A stretch of 64,000 bases of DNA from Haematobacter massiliensis (GCF_000740795.1 NZ_JGYG01000003.1:372001-436000); one strand, 5' to 3'; shown: positions 19,068-26,735, counted from the first letter of the stretch. The notes: a model not told the origin generated them from the letters alone. A program made the numbers and translations.

Positions 19068-20497
19068 GCAGGCTCGTTGTCGTTTCAAATCGCGTACCGC
19101 TCCCCGACAAGCATGGGAATCCGCCGCCGGGTGGGCTTGCAGTCGCCGTTCACGCCGCGCTGCGCGATCAGGGCGGCATCTGGATGGGATGGTCGGGACG
19201 GGCGGTCGCGGATACCGAAGATGTCCGCGTCACCGTTCGCGAACAGGGTCGTATCGCCTATTCGCTGATGGACCTGACGGAAACCGACGTCGAGGAATAC
19301 TATAACGGCTTTGCCAACCGGGTCCTGTGGCCGATCTTTCACGGCAGGGTCGATCTGGCGGAATATGCCCGTCGGGAAATGGCGGGTTACTTCCGGGTGA
19401 ACCGGCTCTTTGCCGATCAGCTCGTGCCCATGCTCCGCCCGGACGACACGATCTGGGTGCATGACTATCACCTCATCCCGCTGGCGGAGGAGTTGCGGCA
19501 GCGCGGGGTCAAGAACCGGATCGGCTTTTTCCTCCACATCCCCTGGCCGCCGGCCGATATTCTTTTTGCCATGCCGGTCTATGAGGCGGTGCTTTCCGGG
19601 CTTTCCGCCTATGACTTGGTGGGCTTCCAGACCGATTACGATATGGACAATTTCATAGGCTGCCTGCAGCGCGAGGGCAGCGGCAGCCTTCTCGGTGACG
19701 GAGAAGCGGTGGCCTACGGCCGGCAGTTCCGCGTGGGCGCCTTTCCCATCGGCATGGAGACGGAGGAGTTCGCCAATCTCTCGCGCGCTTCCGTGGGCAA
19801 GCCGGGGGTGCGCGACCTGCTCCGCAGTCTGCATGGCCGGCGGCTCATCATCGGGGTGGACCGGCTGGACTATTCCAAGGGGATCCCCAACCGCATCGAC
19901 GCCTATGAGCGGTTCCTGAAGCGTCATCCGGATTTCCGGGGGGAGGTGACCTTTCTTCAGGTCACGCCGAAGTCCCGTTCCGACGTGCCGGAATACCGAA
20001 CCATGCAGGAGGCGGTCGCGGCGCAGGCGGGGCGCGTGAACGGCGACAATGGCGCAGTGGACTGGACGCCGATACGTTACATAAACCAGTCGCTGAAACG
20101 TCCGGTGCTGGCGGGTCTCTACCGGGTGGCGCAGGTGGGATTCGTAACGCCCCTGAAGGACGGGATGAATCTGGTCGCCAAGGAATATGTGGCCGCGCAG
20201 GATCCGGCGGATCCCGGCGTGCTTGTCCTCTCACGCTTCGCCGGCGCGGCACGGGAGATGGTGGAGGCTCTGCTTATCAATCCGTATGATATAGATGCCA
20301 CCGCCAATGCTCTGGCCCGCGCGCTCTCCATGCCGCTGGAGGAGCGCACGGAACGCTGGAGCGCCATGATGGACAGGCTCCGCGCCTATGATGTGCATCA
20401 CTGGTGCCGCGACTATCTCGGCACACTCGCAAAGGTCGAACGGCCTTCCGGGGCGGCGTTGCCGCAGGATGCCCCGGAAACCGCCAATCCGGCCTGA
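19064..20497 (+). CDS. otsA: Trehalose-6-phosphate synthase
   Basis: The 477-residue GT20 glycosyltransferase condenses UDP-glucose (or another NDP-glucose) with glucose-6-phosphate. Motifs include SNRVPLPD at the N-terminus, VHDYHLIPL, FFLHIPWPP, GVDRLDYSKGIPNR, and the C-terminal TPLKDGMNLVAKEY. Start codon ATG 19064 overlaps the otsB stop. It ends in a hairpin that it shares with the convergent DUF533 gene. Confidence 0.97.
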   Translation: MSRLVVVSNRVPLPDKHGNPPPGGLAVAVHAALRDQGGIWMGWSGRAVADTEDVRVTVREQGRIAYSLMDLTETDVEEYYNGFANRVLWPIFHGRVDLAEYARREMAGYFRVNRLFADQLVPMLRPDDTIWVHDYHLIPLAEELRQRGVKNRIGFFLHIPWPPADILFAMPVYEAVLSGLSAYDLVGFQTDYDMDNFIGCLQREGSGSLLGDGEAVAYGRQFRVGAFPIGMETEEFANLSRASVGKPGVRDLLRSLHGRRLIIGVDRLDYSKGIPNRIDAYERFLKRHPDFRGEVTFLQVTPKSRSDVPEYRTMQEAVAAQAGRVNGDNGAVDWTPIRYINQSLKRPVLAGLYRVAQVGFVTPLKDGMNLVAKEYVAAQDPADPGVLVLSRFAGAAREMVEALLINPYDIDATANALARALSMPLEERTERWSAMMDRLRAYDVHHWCRDYLGTLAKVERPSGAALPQDAPETANPA

Positions 20498-20509
20498 CGC
20501 GATCAGGCC
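20491..20509. terminator. Hairpin containing both stop codons of otsA and the DUF533 gene
   Basis: Arms GGCCTGA and TCAGGCC with a CGCGA loop; the left arm contains the otsA TGA and the right arm the TGA of the opposite gene. There is no T run. Confidence 0.45.
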
Positions 20510-21327
20510 AGCGCGCCCGCATTGGCGTGAAGATGCGCCACGAGATCCGGGGGGAGCTTCAATCGTGCCGCCAGCATGGCAAGATAGCCCTTCTCCGCCG
20601 CGCCTTCCGGATCGACAGAAAGCAAAGAGGCCGCATAGATTTCTGCCGCCTCCGCCTCGTTGGCGGCAAGGGCCGCGATCCGCCCGACGTCGAGAGGGGC
20701 CGCCAGTTCTTCGGTCACGACCTGTGCAGCGCCATCGTCATAGCCCCGCTCCTTCAAGGCGGCGGTGATCCGCGCGCGCTCCGTAGGAGTGACTTCCCCG
20801 TCCGCCTTGGCAGCGGCGACCATGGCGCGCGCCAACTTCTCCGCCAATTCCTCGGGATCATCGGGCATGAAATCGGTCCCTCGCGGGGAAGGCAATGCCT
20901 CCAGCGCCGCGGCCGATTGCAGTTGCGTTGCCGAGCCATCAGCGCTGGCCGGTGCCCTGCCTGCCTGCCAGTCATTATAGGCCTTGTAGGCAAGCGTGCC
21001 GATCGCTGCAGCGACCGCCCCCTTGGCCAGCCCCTTGCCACCCAGAAGGGCTCCGGCAAGGCCACCTGCGGCCGCGCCCTTGGCGAAAGAGCCCTGATCG
21101 CCGACGAGGCCGCCCAGCATCTCCGACAGGCCGCCAGAACGGCCGGAAGATGTCGTTGCCCCTCCGCCCGTCAGGCTGGAGAGCAGATCCCCCAGACCTC
21201 CGCTGCCCCCGGAAGTTGCCCCGGCGCCGGCATTCTGCCCACCAGCCGGGCTGCGACTCATCCCGGTATCACCGGCGAGCTGGCCCAAAAGGCTGTCGAA
21301 CATGGATTTTATCGAGGTCTGCTGCAA
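20503..21327 (-). CDS. DUF533 / TerB-like protein (YebE type)
   Basis: The 274-residue protein has a Gly/Ser-rich N-terminal half (residues about 20-90), a short Gly/Ala-rich hydrophobic stretch (FAKGAAAGGLAGALLGGKGLA) that may be a membrane or glycine-zipper segment, and a C-terminal TerB-like helical domain (MVAAAKADGEVTPTERARI) with the acidic loop of that fold. Function is unknown. A TTG at 21327 has GGAGG 5 nt upstream; the first ATG (21303) has none within reach, so TTG is preferred. It is divergent from the hemP operon. Confidence 0.8.
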   Translation of the reverse strand: MQQTSIKSMFDSLLGQLAGDTGMSRSPAGGQNAGAGATSGGSGGLGDLLSSLTGGGATTSSGRSGGLSEMLGGLVGDQGSFAKGAAAGGLAGALLGGKGLAKGAVAAAIGTLAYKAYNDWQAGRAPASADGSATQLQSAAALEALPSPRGTDFMPDDPEELAEKLARAMVAAAKADGEVTPTERARITAALKERGYDDGAAQVVTEELAAPLDVGRIAALAANEAEAAEIYAASLLSVDPEGAAEKGYLAMLAARLKLPPDLVAHLHANAGALA

Positions 21328-21435
21328 CTGAACCTCCTGTCTAAGATTGCCGGCAGAAGGGTGGCACAATCTTCTGAAAGCGCAAGCTTTGGCGGTGAAC
21401 TTGTCGCAGAAGAAGCAAAAAACTTCCATCGGCTA

Positions 21436-21467
21436 ATTCCCGACAAAACTCGTTTGACATTCCCGAC
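21436..21467 (+). repeat. Direct repeat ATTCCCGAC in the hemP upstream region
   Basis: ATTCCCGAC occurs at 21436-21444 and 21459-21467 (23 bp apart). A TTGACA -35-like hexamer (21454-21459) abuts the second copy. This is a plausible regulator site for the hemP unit or the divergent DUF533 gene. Confidence 0.45.
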
Positions 21468-21546
21468 TGTTTCGCTCAGTTTCATCATCAGTCCTAGCCG
21501 CCCGAACAGGTCAGCCCGGAATAGACCCTCCGTCGGAGTACGGAAA

Positions 21547-21702
21547 ATGAAACCTGAGATCCTGTTCTGGCCGGATCACCGGCAAATTCGGGAAGGCGCG
21601 CCTTCCACTCCGCTGGGGGAGCTGTACCGGCTCCTGCTTCTTGCCTTTGGGGGCGGACGCCCACTTGACCAGGTTCTCGACAGATTTGAGAGGATGCCAT
21701 GA
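21547..21702 (+). CDS. Small protein of 51 residues, coupled to hemP
   Basis: The frame from ATG 21547 encodes a soluble 51-residue protein beginning MKPEILFWPDH and ending LDQVLDRFERMP, with a hydrophobic centre LGELYRLLLLAFGG. Its TGA overlaps the hemP ATG by 4 nt, which is the main reason to regard it as real. GGAGTACGGAAA precedes the start. I do not recognise the family. Context suggests a role in haem or iron uptake or in setting hemP translation. Confidence 0.6.
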   Translation: MKPEILFWPDHRQIREGAPSTPLGELYRLLLLAFGGGRPLDQVLDRFERMP

Positions 21703-21860
21703 ATGCCACCGTCTCCCGCACGCTGACGCTGCAGGACTCCATCCCCGTCCACGACGCACACCTGCTGACCTCCGGGGGCGTGCAGGCGCGCATCGTCCTT
21801 GATGGACAGGTCTATTCCCTGAGGATCACCAAGGCGGGCAAGCTCATCCTCACCAAGTGA
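21699..21860 (+). CDS. hemP: Hemin uptake protein HemP
   Basis: A 53-residue protein too short for most gene callers. The C-terminal half matches the HemP signature: SGGVQARIVLDGQVYSLRIT, then KAGKLILTK at the end. HemP is a small factor found beside haem uptake genes and induced by iron starvation; its exact action is not settled, and in some bacteria it acts as an activator. The start overlaps the upstream 51-aa ORF. No receptor or transporter follows here, so it is separated from other haem uptake genes. Confidence 0.85.
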   Translation: MNATVSRTLTLQDSIPVHDAHLLTSGGVQARIVLDGQVYSLRITKAGKLILTK

Positions 21861-22059
21861 TCGGAAAGCCGGCGTCCCCCTCCCGGAAACATGCCGGATA
21901 GGCGCAGACAGGCTCCTGTCTGTATAGCGCCTTCAGAAGCCCTGCGATCCGTCTCCTCGGAGATCGTGGGGCTTCTTGCGTTTGCCGAGCTTGACAAGAG
22001 GCCGTGGCTTGCTGCTAACCGGTCACTTCGGATGCGTGTCGCGCTCGAAGGAGCCTCTC

Positions 22060-22311
22060 ATGACAAAGCTGCCCTCTCCTTGTCTCAGCGTCTGCAAATT
22101 CCGCCGCGCGGGACATTGCATCGCCTGCTCGATGACCAAGGAGCAGAAGTCTCTGTTCAAGAAGCTCAAGAAAGAAAAACACCAGCAAGGTTTCCTGACC
22201 ATGCTGGTGCATCAGCAGCGCGACCTTGGCAAATTTCCTGCCTGGGGACGCGCCTATGCTCGCAAATGCGGGAAGAAGGGCATCGAGATGCCCACCCTTC
22301 CCGGGCTTTGA
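22060..22311 (+). CDS. DUF1289 family Cys-rich protein
   Basis: The 83-residue protein shows the DUF1289 cysteine pattern SPCLSVC...GHCIAC near its start, consistent with a small metal-binding (probably zinc) site, followed by basic residues (KSLFKKLKKEK). No function is established. AAGGAG lies 6 nt before the ATG. It is 200 nt downstream of hemP on the same strand and converges with dps, with one base between their stop codons. Confidence 0.82.
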   Translation: MTKLPSPCLSVCKFRRAGHCIACSMTKEQKSLFKKLKKEKHQQGFLTMLVHQQRDLGKFPAWGRAYARKCGKKGIEMPTLPGL

Positions 22312-22312
22312 C

Positions 22313-22783
22313 TCATTCGAGGTGGGATTGAAGCATCCACGCGAATTTCTCGTGGACGCGCCCCCGCTCGATGGCCAGATCCTGCGTCAGCAGGTCGCCA
22401 TGGCTTTCGGAAATCGAGGCAACGCCCGCAAGCGTTTCCGTCACCGTCCGCTCTGCGTTCAGCAGAATACGGATCATATCCTCGGCGCTGGCATGCCCGT
22501 CATGCTCATCGACCTTGGAGCGCTTGACCATATCGGCCAGACGGCCTTCGGCATGGGCACCGATGGCGCGGACACGCTCGGCCAGATCATCCTGACCCTC
22601 GAAGTGATCTTCATAAATCTTCTGGAAAAGCTGGTGCAGCGGCCCGAAGGACATCCCCTTGACGTTCCAGTGGAAATTCTGTGCGAGCATCGTGGTGACG
22701 ACAGTCTCCGCGACGGCCTGGTTCAGGGCGTCAGCTATGGCGGCCTGCGCACTTTCGCTCAGGTTGGCAGCCGTTTGCGACAT
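22313..22783 (-). CDS. dps: Dps ferritin-like DNA-protection protein
   Basis: The 156-residue miniferritin assembles into 12-mers that oxidise and store iron using peroxide, and shields DNA. Ferroxidase ligands are in NFHWNVKG (His) and HFEGQDDLAERVRAIG (Asp/Glu), with a further helical bundle after them. The ATG at 22783 has AAAGGA 8 nt upstream; the frame extends 13 residues further to 22822 without a better site. An Irr-type (ICE) box sits 60 nt upstream, so iron control is likely. Confidence 0.94.
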   Translation of the reverse strand: MSQTAANLSESAQAAIADALNQAVAETVVTTMLAQNFHWNVKGMSFGPLHQLFQKIYEDHFEGQDDLAERVRAIGAHAEGRLADMVKRSKVDEHDGHASAEDMIRILLNAERTVTETLAGVASISESHGDLLTQDLAIERGRVHEKFAWMLQSHLE

Positions 22784-22842
22784 GTTCTCATTCCTTTCGA
22801 GTTGCGAATCAATGGCTGGCATCCGCTTGCCATGACCCTCAA

Positions 22843-22859
22843 TTTAGAATGATTTTAAA
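22843..22859. promoter_or_regulatory. Irr-type iron control element (ICE box) upstream of dps
   Basis: TTTAGAATGATTTTAAA matches the alphaproteobacterial ICE consensus TTTAGAAnnnTTCTAAA at 13 of 14 defined positions. It is 60 nt before the dps start and overlaps the stop codon of the upstream gene. Confidence 0.65.
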
Positions 22860-23283
22860 TTGTGTCCAGCCCTTCGGCGAGACCTTTCGCCAGATAGGCA
22901 ATCTGGCGACGGTAGGGCTTGCGCACCTGCGACGCGATGAGAAAGGTCGTGCTGTCGCCATCCCCATGCCGGACAGCCTCCACCAACCGCAGGAGCCAGC
23001 TTTCATCGAAGGAGCGCTCTCTGGCGCCGGGGAACAGGAAATTCAATGGCTTGCCGGTCGCCTGGGGTAAGGCCCGCAGCAGGGCCTCAGCAAAAGCTTG
23101 CGCGGCTTCCACCCGATCCATGGCAAGGAGGGCGCAGGCAGAGAAGACATCGATCCGGCGCGCAGCGCGACACCGGAGGGAAAGCAGCCTCAGCCGGTTC
23201 AGCGCTGCGGTCAACTGAACATCGCGCTCCTCAGCCTGAGGAGCGGCAACGTCAGGTGCGTGAAGAAGAGCTGCGACGGCCAT
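22855..23283 (-). CDS. Uncharacterised alpha-helical protein
   Basis: This 142-residue product is Ala/Leu/Arg-rich and predicted helical from composition, with segments AALLHAPDV, LLALPQATGKPLNFLFPGARERSFDESWLLRLVEA and RKPYRRQIAYLAKGLAEGL. I do not recognise it. The ATG at 23283 is used; the frame continues to a TTG at 23304 that has no ribosome-binding site. It is followed by dps on the same strand after the ICE box, and preceded by a 19-bp palindrome. A DNA- or RNA-associated regulatory protein is one possibility, on context only. Confidence 0.55.
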   Translation of the reverse strand: MAVAALLHAPDVAAPQAEERDVQLTAALNRLRLLSLRCRAARRIDVFSACALLAMDRVEAAQAFAEALLRALPQATGKPLNFLFPGARERSFDESWLLRLVEAVRHGDGDSTTFLIASQVRKPYRRQIAYLAKGLAEGLDTI

Positions 23284-23308
23284 GAGACTCGCGTTCCATT
23301 CCAAGATG

Positions 23309-23327
23309 GTTGACTGATACAGTCAAC
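23309..23327. promoter_or_regulatory. 19-bp palindrome, putative operator
   Basis: GTTGACTGATACAGTCAAC has two perfect 8-base arms with a 3-nt centre (ATA). It lies 26 nt before the start of the minus-strand unknown gene and 109 nt before the DUF2478 gene. Size and symmetry are typical of TetR- or MarR-family operators. No regulator is identified. Confidence 0.55.
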
Positions 23328-23435
23328 ATAACCGCGAGTAAAGAAAAACGAGGCTCTTTGCCTGACAAAACCGTGCACCGGAGCTAGCTTCTAGGCCTAG
23401 CCCGATGGCTCGACCAGCAAGGAAGAGAATCGCCC

Positions 23436-23918
23436 ATGGCACGCCTTGCAACCGTTGTATATCGCGCCGGAGAGTCACCGGACGATGTCATTCGCTCCGC
23501 TTTAGACAGCATCCCCGGGGTGCGGGGCTATGTACAGGCACGGCGGGAGGATGGCGGGTTGGCGCTGCTGGATCTGACGGATGGGGCATTGGTGCCTCTG
23601 GGTGGCCCTGCCGGCAGCGGATGCAGGCTCGATCCCGCGGCGCTCGATCAGGCAGCGGCGGGGTTGGCAGCACACCTTGACCCAGCGCCATTTCTTGTGG
23701 TGCTCAATCGCTTCGGTGACAGCGAGGCCGCTGGTTTCGGCTTCCGCCCTGTGCTGGAAGCTGCGGTAGAAGCTGGAATACCGGTTCTGCTCGCCGTGGC
23801 GGATACGCGGCTGGCGCTCTGGCTTGCTTACGCGGGTGAGATGGGTGAAACGCTCCCCTGCTCCAGAGAGGCGGTGTCAGACTGGGCAGCAACGTTTGAA
23901 AAGAAGAGTTGCAGGTAG
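23436..23918 (+). CDS. DUF2478 family protein
   Basis: The 160-residue protein matches the DUF2478 family: VVYRAGESPDDVI at the start, CRLDPAALDQAAAGL, LVVLNRFGDSEAAGFGFRPVLEAAVEAGIPVLLAVADTRLALWLAYAG. The fold resembles small nucleoside-triphosphatases (THEP1-like) but here a clear Walker A is not seen. In other proteobacteria DUF2478 genes sit near molybdate transport genes; none is present nearby. It converges with the GntR gene, with 4 nt between stops. Confidence 0.8.
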   Translation: MARLATVVYRAGESPDDVIRSALDSIPGVRGYVQARREDGGLALLDLTDGALVPLGGPAGSGCRLDPAALDQAAAGLAAHLDPAPFLVVLNRFGDSEAAGFGFRPVLEAAVEAGIPVLLAVADTRLALWLAYAGEMGETLPCSREAVSDWAATFEKKSCR

Positions 23919-23922
23919 GCGT

Positions 23923-24696
23923 TCAGCAGGCGATCGGCATCAGGTTGGTGCGATGGCGGCCCATTTCCTCGATCCGCTCACGATAAGCGTTGAGATAGAG
24001 GCGCCAGACATTCGCCGCCTCATCGGCATCGCCCGCTTCGGCACGACGGATCAGCTTCATTTTGGTTCCGACACCGGCCTCATAACGGCCTGCGACGTCT
24101 TCCTCGGCAAAACGGGTTGCATTCGCCCGGTTTTCCAGATGGCGCGTCATGACTTCGTCGAGAATCTCGCCGAAGACCTCCGTGATGCCGTTGCCGGAAT
24201 GCTTGACGAGTGTCCGGCGAAACTCATCGTCCAGCTCATTGTAGGCCACGGCGACTTCCGCGGGATTGTTCCGGGAGATCGCTGCCCGTTGTTCGACCAT
24301 GCAGGCACGCAGCGCCTCTATGGCATCGAAGTTCCGCGCCTTGACGATGTGGTGAACGGCAGCGGGCTCCGTCTGGAGACGATAATCCATCACCTCCCCC
24401 AAAGTCATGCGCTGCATCTGGAAATAAAACCCGATCTGGCGTGCAATCGGCTCGATGGTCGGCCGGAGAACGCGCGTCCCTCCCCGCGGCCCGCGCTCGA
24501 CCGTGAGCAGCCCCTCCGCCTCCAGTACACGGATGGCCTCACGGTAGGTGGGGCGGGAGATATTGTGCTGCTCCATCAACTCTACCTCACCGGGAAGGAG
24601 CGAGTTGGCCGGGAACTCACCAGAAGCAATGGCGAGCCGGAGCGTATCCGCAAGTGCCTCTGCCTTGCTCGCGGAACGTCTCGTTGTCTTCGCCAT
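23923..24696 (-). CDS. GntR-family transcriptional regulator, FadR subgroup
   Basis: The 257-residue protein has an N-terminal winged helix (ADTLRLAIASGEFPANSLLPGEVELMEQHNISRPTYREAIRVLEAEGLL) and a C-terminal all-helical FCD domain (MDYRLQTEPAAVHHIV...RNFDAIEALRACM) that binds a small organic acid, probably with a metal ion. GGAGAG is just upstream of the ATG at 24696. Two copies of CAAAGTTG upstream suggest autoregulation. No catabolic operon adjoins it, so the effector is unknown. Confidence 0.92.
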   Translation of the reverse strand: MAKTTRRSASKAEALADTLRLAIASGEFPANSLLPGEVELMEQHNISRPTYREAIRVLEAEGLLTVERGPRGGTRVLRPTIEPIARQIGFYFQMQRMTLGEVMDYRLQTEPAAVHHIVKARNFDAIEALRACMVEQRAAISRNNPAEVAVAYNELDDEFRRTLVKHSGNGITEVFGEILDEVMTRHLENRANATRFAEEDVAGRYEAGVGTKMKLIRRAEAGDADEAANVWRLYLNAYRERIEEMGRHRTNLMPIAC

Positions 24697-25010
24697 CTTA
24701 CTCTCCACAAAGTTGTTTCGTACCCAAAACATCCTTCTCAAAGTTGAATATAAAATCAATGCTAATTTCTTCAAGAACAGGAACTTAAAAAGAAAAGGTA
24801 AGATATTCTCACCAAATTCTAGAATGCTTGATTAAAAAACAGGCTGGAGAAACATGAGAAAGAAATTTTCTATACGAAAATGTTTTCGTCGCCTCCGGCG
24901 GATGTCGCGCAAATTTGATCGATAAGCAACCCAAAACTTGCGCTTGACCGGGAACACGGCCCCTTCCGCTGCGTTATGGGCGGTTAGTCTCCATGGCAGA
25001 TAGGTAGAAG
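24697..25010. other. AT-rich divergent promoter region between gntR and ku
   Basis: The segment of 314 nt is much richer in A and T than its surroundings, especially 24719-24880. It holds the paired CAAAGTTG elements, a 10-bp palindrome ATTCTAGAAT (24816-24825), and A/T tracts. I see no gene in it. Confidence 0.5.
24708..24746. promoter_or_regulatory. Paired CAAAGTTG motifs upstream of gntR
   Basis: CAAAGTTG occurs at 24708-24715 and 24739-24746, exactly 31 bp apart (three helical turns), each near-palindromic (CAA-AG-TTG). They lie 12 and 43 nt before the gntR start and are candidate autoregulatory operators. Confidence 0.45.
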
Positions 25011-25811
25011 ATGGCACCCCGTCCCTTCTGGAAAGGCTACCTGAAGCTCTCCCTCGTCACATGCCCGGTCGCCATGACTCCCGCGACGAGCGAGGCTGAC
25101 AAGCTGCGCTTCAACACGGTGAACGCAAAGACGGGAAACCCCACGCTAAGCCGCTATGTCGATGAAAAGACGGGAAAAGAAGTTCCAGAGAAGGATCAGG
25201 TGAAGGGCTATCCGAAGGGCGAGGATGATTATGTCCTGCTGGAGGATGCCGAGATCGAATCGGTTGCGCTGGACAGCACGCACACCATTTCCATTGACCG
25301 TTTCGTGCCGTCGGAGAATGTGGGCTGGGTCTGGCTGGATACCCCCCACTATCTGCTCCCCGATGACAAGGTGGCGGAGGAGGCCTATGCCGTGATCCGC
25401 GCCGCGATGGAGGCCACCGGCACCTATGGGCTGTCGCGGCTGGTGCTCTATCGGCGGGAGCGGCCGGTTCTCCTGGTGCCGAAGGGCAAGGGGATCATGC
25501 TCTGGACGCTCCGTTACGGCGATGAGGTGCGCGATCCCAGCGAGTACTTTGAACAGAAACCGGAGACGCCGGACAGCGATCTTCTTAAGATGATCACCAA
25601 ACTCATCGATACGCGGAAGACCGATTGGACCCCGGAGATCGTTCATGACCCCGTTCAGGCGCGTTTGTTGGAAATGATTGAAGCCAAGCGCAAGCCGGCG
25701 CGCAAGACCCGGAAACCTGCTTCTCCCCCGAGCGAGCCGGAGGAGGAAGGCAAGGTCATCGACATCATGGATGCGCTGAAACGTTCGCTCTCCGGCGGGA
25801 AGAAGCGCTGA
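25011..25811 (+). CDS. ku: Ku homodimer, non-homologous end-joining DNA-binding protein
   Basis: The 266-residue bacterial Ku forms a ring on DNA ends and recruits LigD for non-homologous end joining. It starts with the family sequence PFWKGYLKLSLVTCPVAM and carries the core beta-barrel (ERPVLLVPKGKGIMLWTLRY). A lysine-rich C-terminal tail (KRKPARKTRKPASPPS) follows, as in bacterial Ku proteins where it aids DNA binding. No ligD is adjacent in this window. It converges with the LOG-family gene with no gap between stops. Confidence 0.95.
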   Translation: MAPRPFWKGYLKLSLVTCPVAMTPATSEADKLRFNTVNAKTGNPTLSRYVDEKTGKEVPEKDQVKGYPKGEDDYVLLEDAEIESVALDSTHTISIDRFVPSENVGWVWLDTPHYLLPDDKVAEEAYAVIRAAMEATGTYGLSRLVLYRRERPVLLVPKGKGIMLWTLRYGDEVRDPSEYFEQKPETPDSDLLKMITKLIDTRKTDWTPEIVHDPVQARLLEMIEAKRKPARKTRKPASPPSEPEEEGKVIDIMDALKRSLSGGKKR

Positions 25812-26645
25812 TCAGAAGACCTGCCGCTGATGCAGGAGCGCCATCGCTTCTTCCGCCGTTTCGACATAGCTGAAGATCGACAGATCGTTTTCCGCGATCG
25901 TGCCCACGTCAACCAGCGCCTGCCAGTTGATGACACGATCCCAGAAGTCCCGCCCGAAGAGCAGGATCGGAATACGCTGCATCCGCCCGGTCTGGATCAG
26001 CGTCAGGCATTCCATGAGTTCGTCCAGCGTGCCAAAACCGCCAGGAAAGACGCAGACAGCCCGCGCCCGCATCAGGAAATGCATCTTGCGGATCGCGAAA
26101 TAGTGGAAATTGAAGCACAGGTCCGGCGTGACGAACGGGTTCGGCGCCTGTTCATGCGGTAGCACGATATTGAGGCCGATGGACTGGCCGCCCGCCTCCG
26201 ACGCACCTTCGTTGCCCGCTTGCATGATACCCGGGCCGCCGCCCGTCATGACCACCGATTCATGACCGTAGGTCTTGAGGCTCTCCTCGGTGATCTGCCG
26301 CGACAGATCGCGCGCGACATCATACCAGCCGGCAAGCGCCGCCGCCGGCCCCGCCTCCCCTTCACGGGGGATCCGCGCGCTGCCCATCAGCACGATGGTC
26401 GAGCGGATGCCCCGCTCCGCCAGAATCATCTCTGGCTTCAGGAGTTCGAGCTGCAGCCGCACCGGCCGCAGCTCCTCCCGCACGAGGAAATCGGTATCGG
26501 TAAAGGCCAAGCGGTAGGCAGGCGCACGCGTCTGCGGCGTGTCGGGCGTCTCCTCCACCGCCCGGGCATCCTGACGGCTGTCCCGGAACGGGTGCTGACG
26601 ATCCGTTCCATCTATCCTGTGGGGGGTGTCCGGATCTTGCGTCAT
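25812..26645 (-). CDS. LOG-family protein (TIGR00730; possible nucleotide phosphoribohydrolase)
   Basis: The 277-residue protein has the Rossmann-like LOG fold: VMTGGGPGIMQAGNEGASEAGGQSIGLNI and the PGGFGTLDEL active-site motif, with R and E residues needed for cleavage of cytokinin or purine nucleotide monophosphates. A hydrophilic N-terminal extension of about 65 residues is longer than in plant LOG. In bacteria such proteins are often annotated as lysine decarboxylases without evidence. It is divergent from dapD. Confidence 0.85.
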   Translation of the reverse strand: MTQDPDTPHRIDGTDRQHPFRDSRQDARAVEETPDTPQTRAPAYRLAFTDTDFLVREELRPVRLQLELLKPEMILAERGIRSTIVLMGSARIPREGEAGPAAALAGWYDVARDLSRQITEESLKTYGHESVVMTGGGPGIMQAGNEGASEAGGQSIGLNIVLPHEQAPNPFVTPDLCFNFHYFAIRKMHFLMRARAVCVFPGGFGTLDELMECLTLIQTGRMQRIPILLFGRDFWDRVINWQALVDVGTIAENDLSIFSYVETAEEAMALLHQRQVF

Positions 26646-26735
26646 GGCCCGTCCTTTCGGCTGCGTTGCGTGCCTGCCGTGGGCGGTCTATAGGCTTGGC
26701 CCCGGTCGAGCCATAGAAATCGGAGCATCATCCCC

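Noticed and set aside
24832-25017. Small minus-strand frame (61 codons) over the ku start
   Set aside because: Arg-rich, no ribosome-binding site, overlaps the ku start codon and the AT-rich promoter region.
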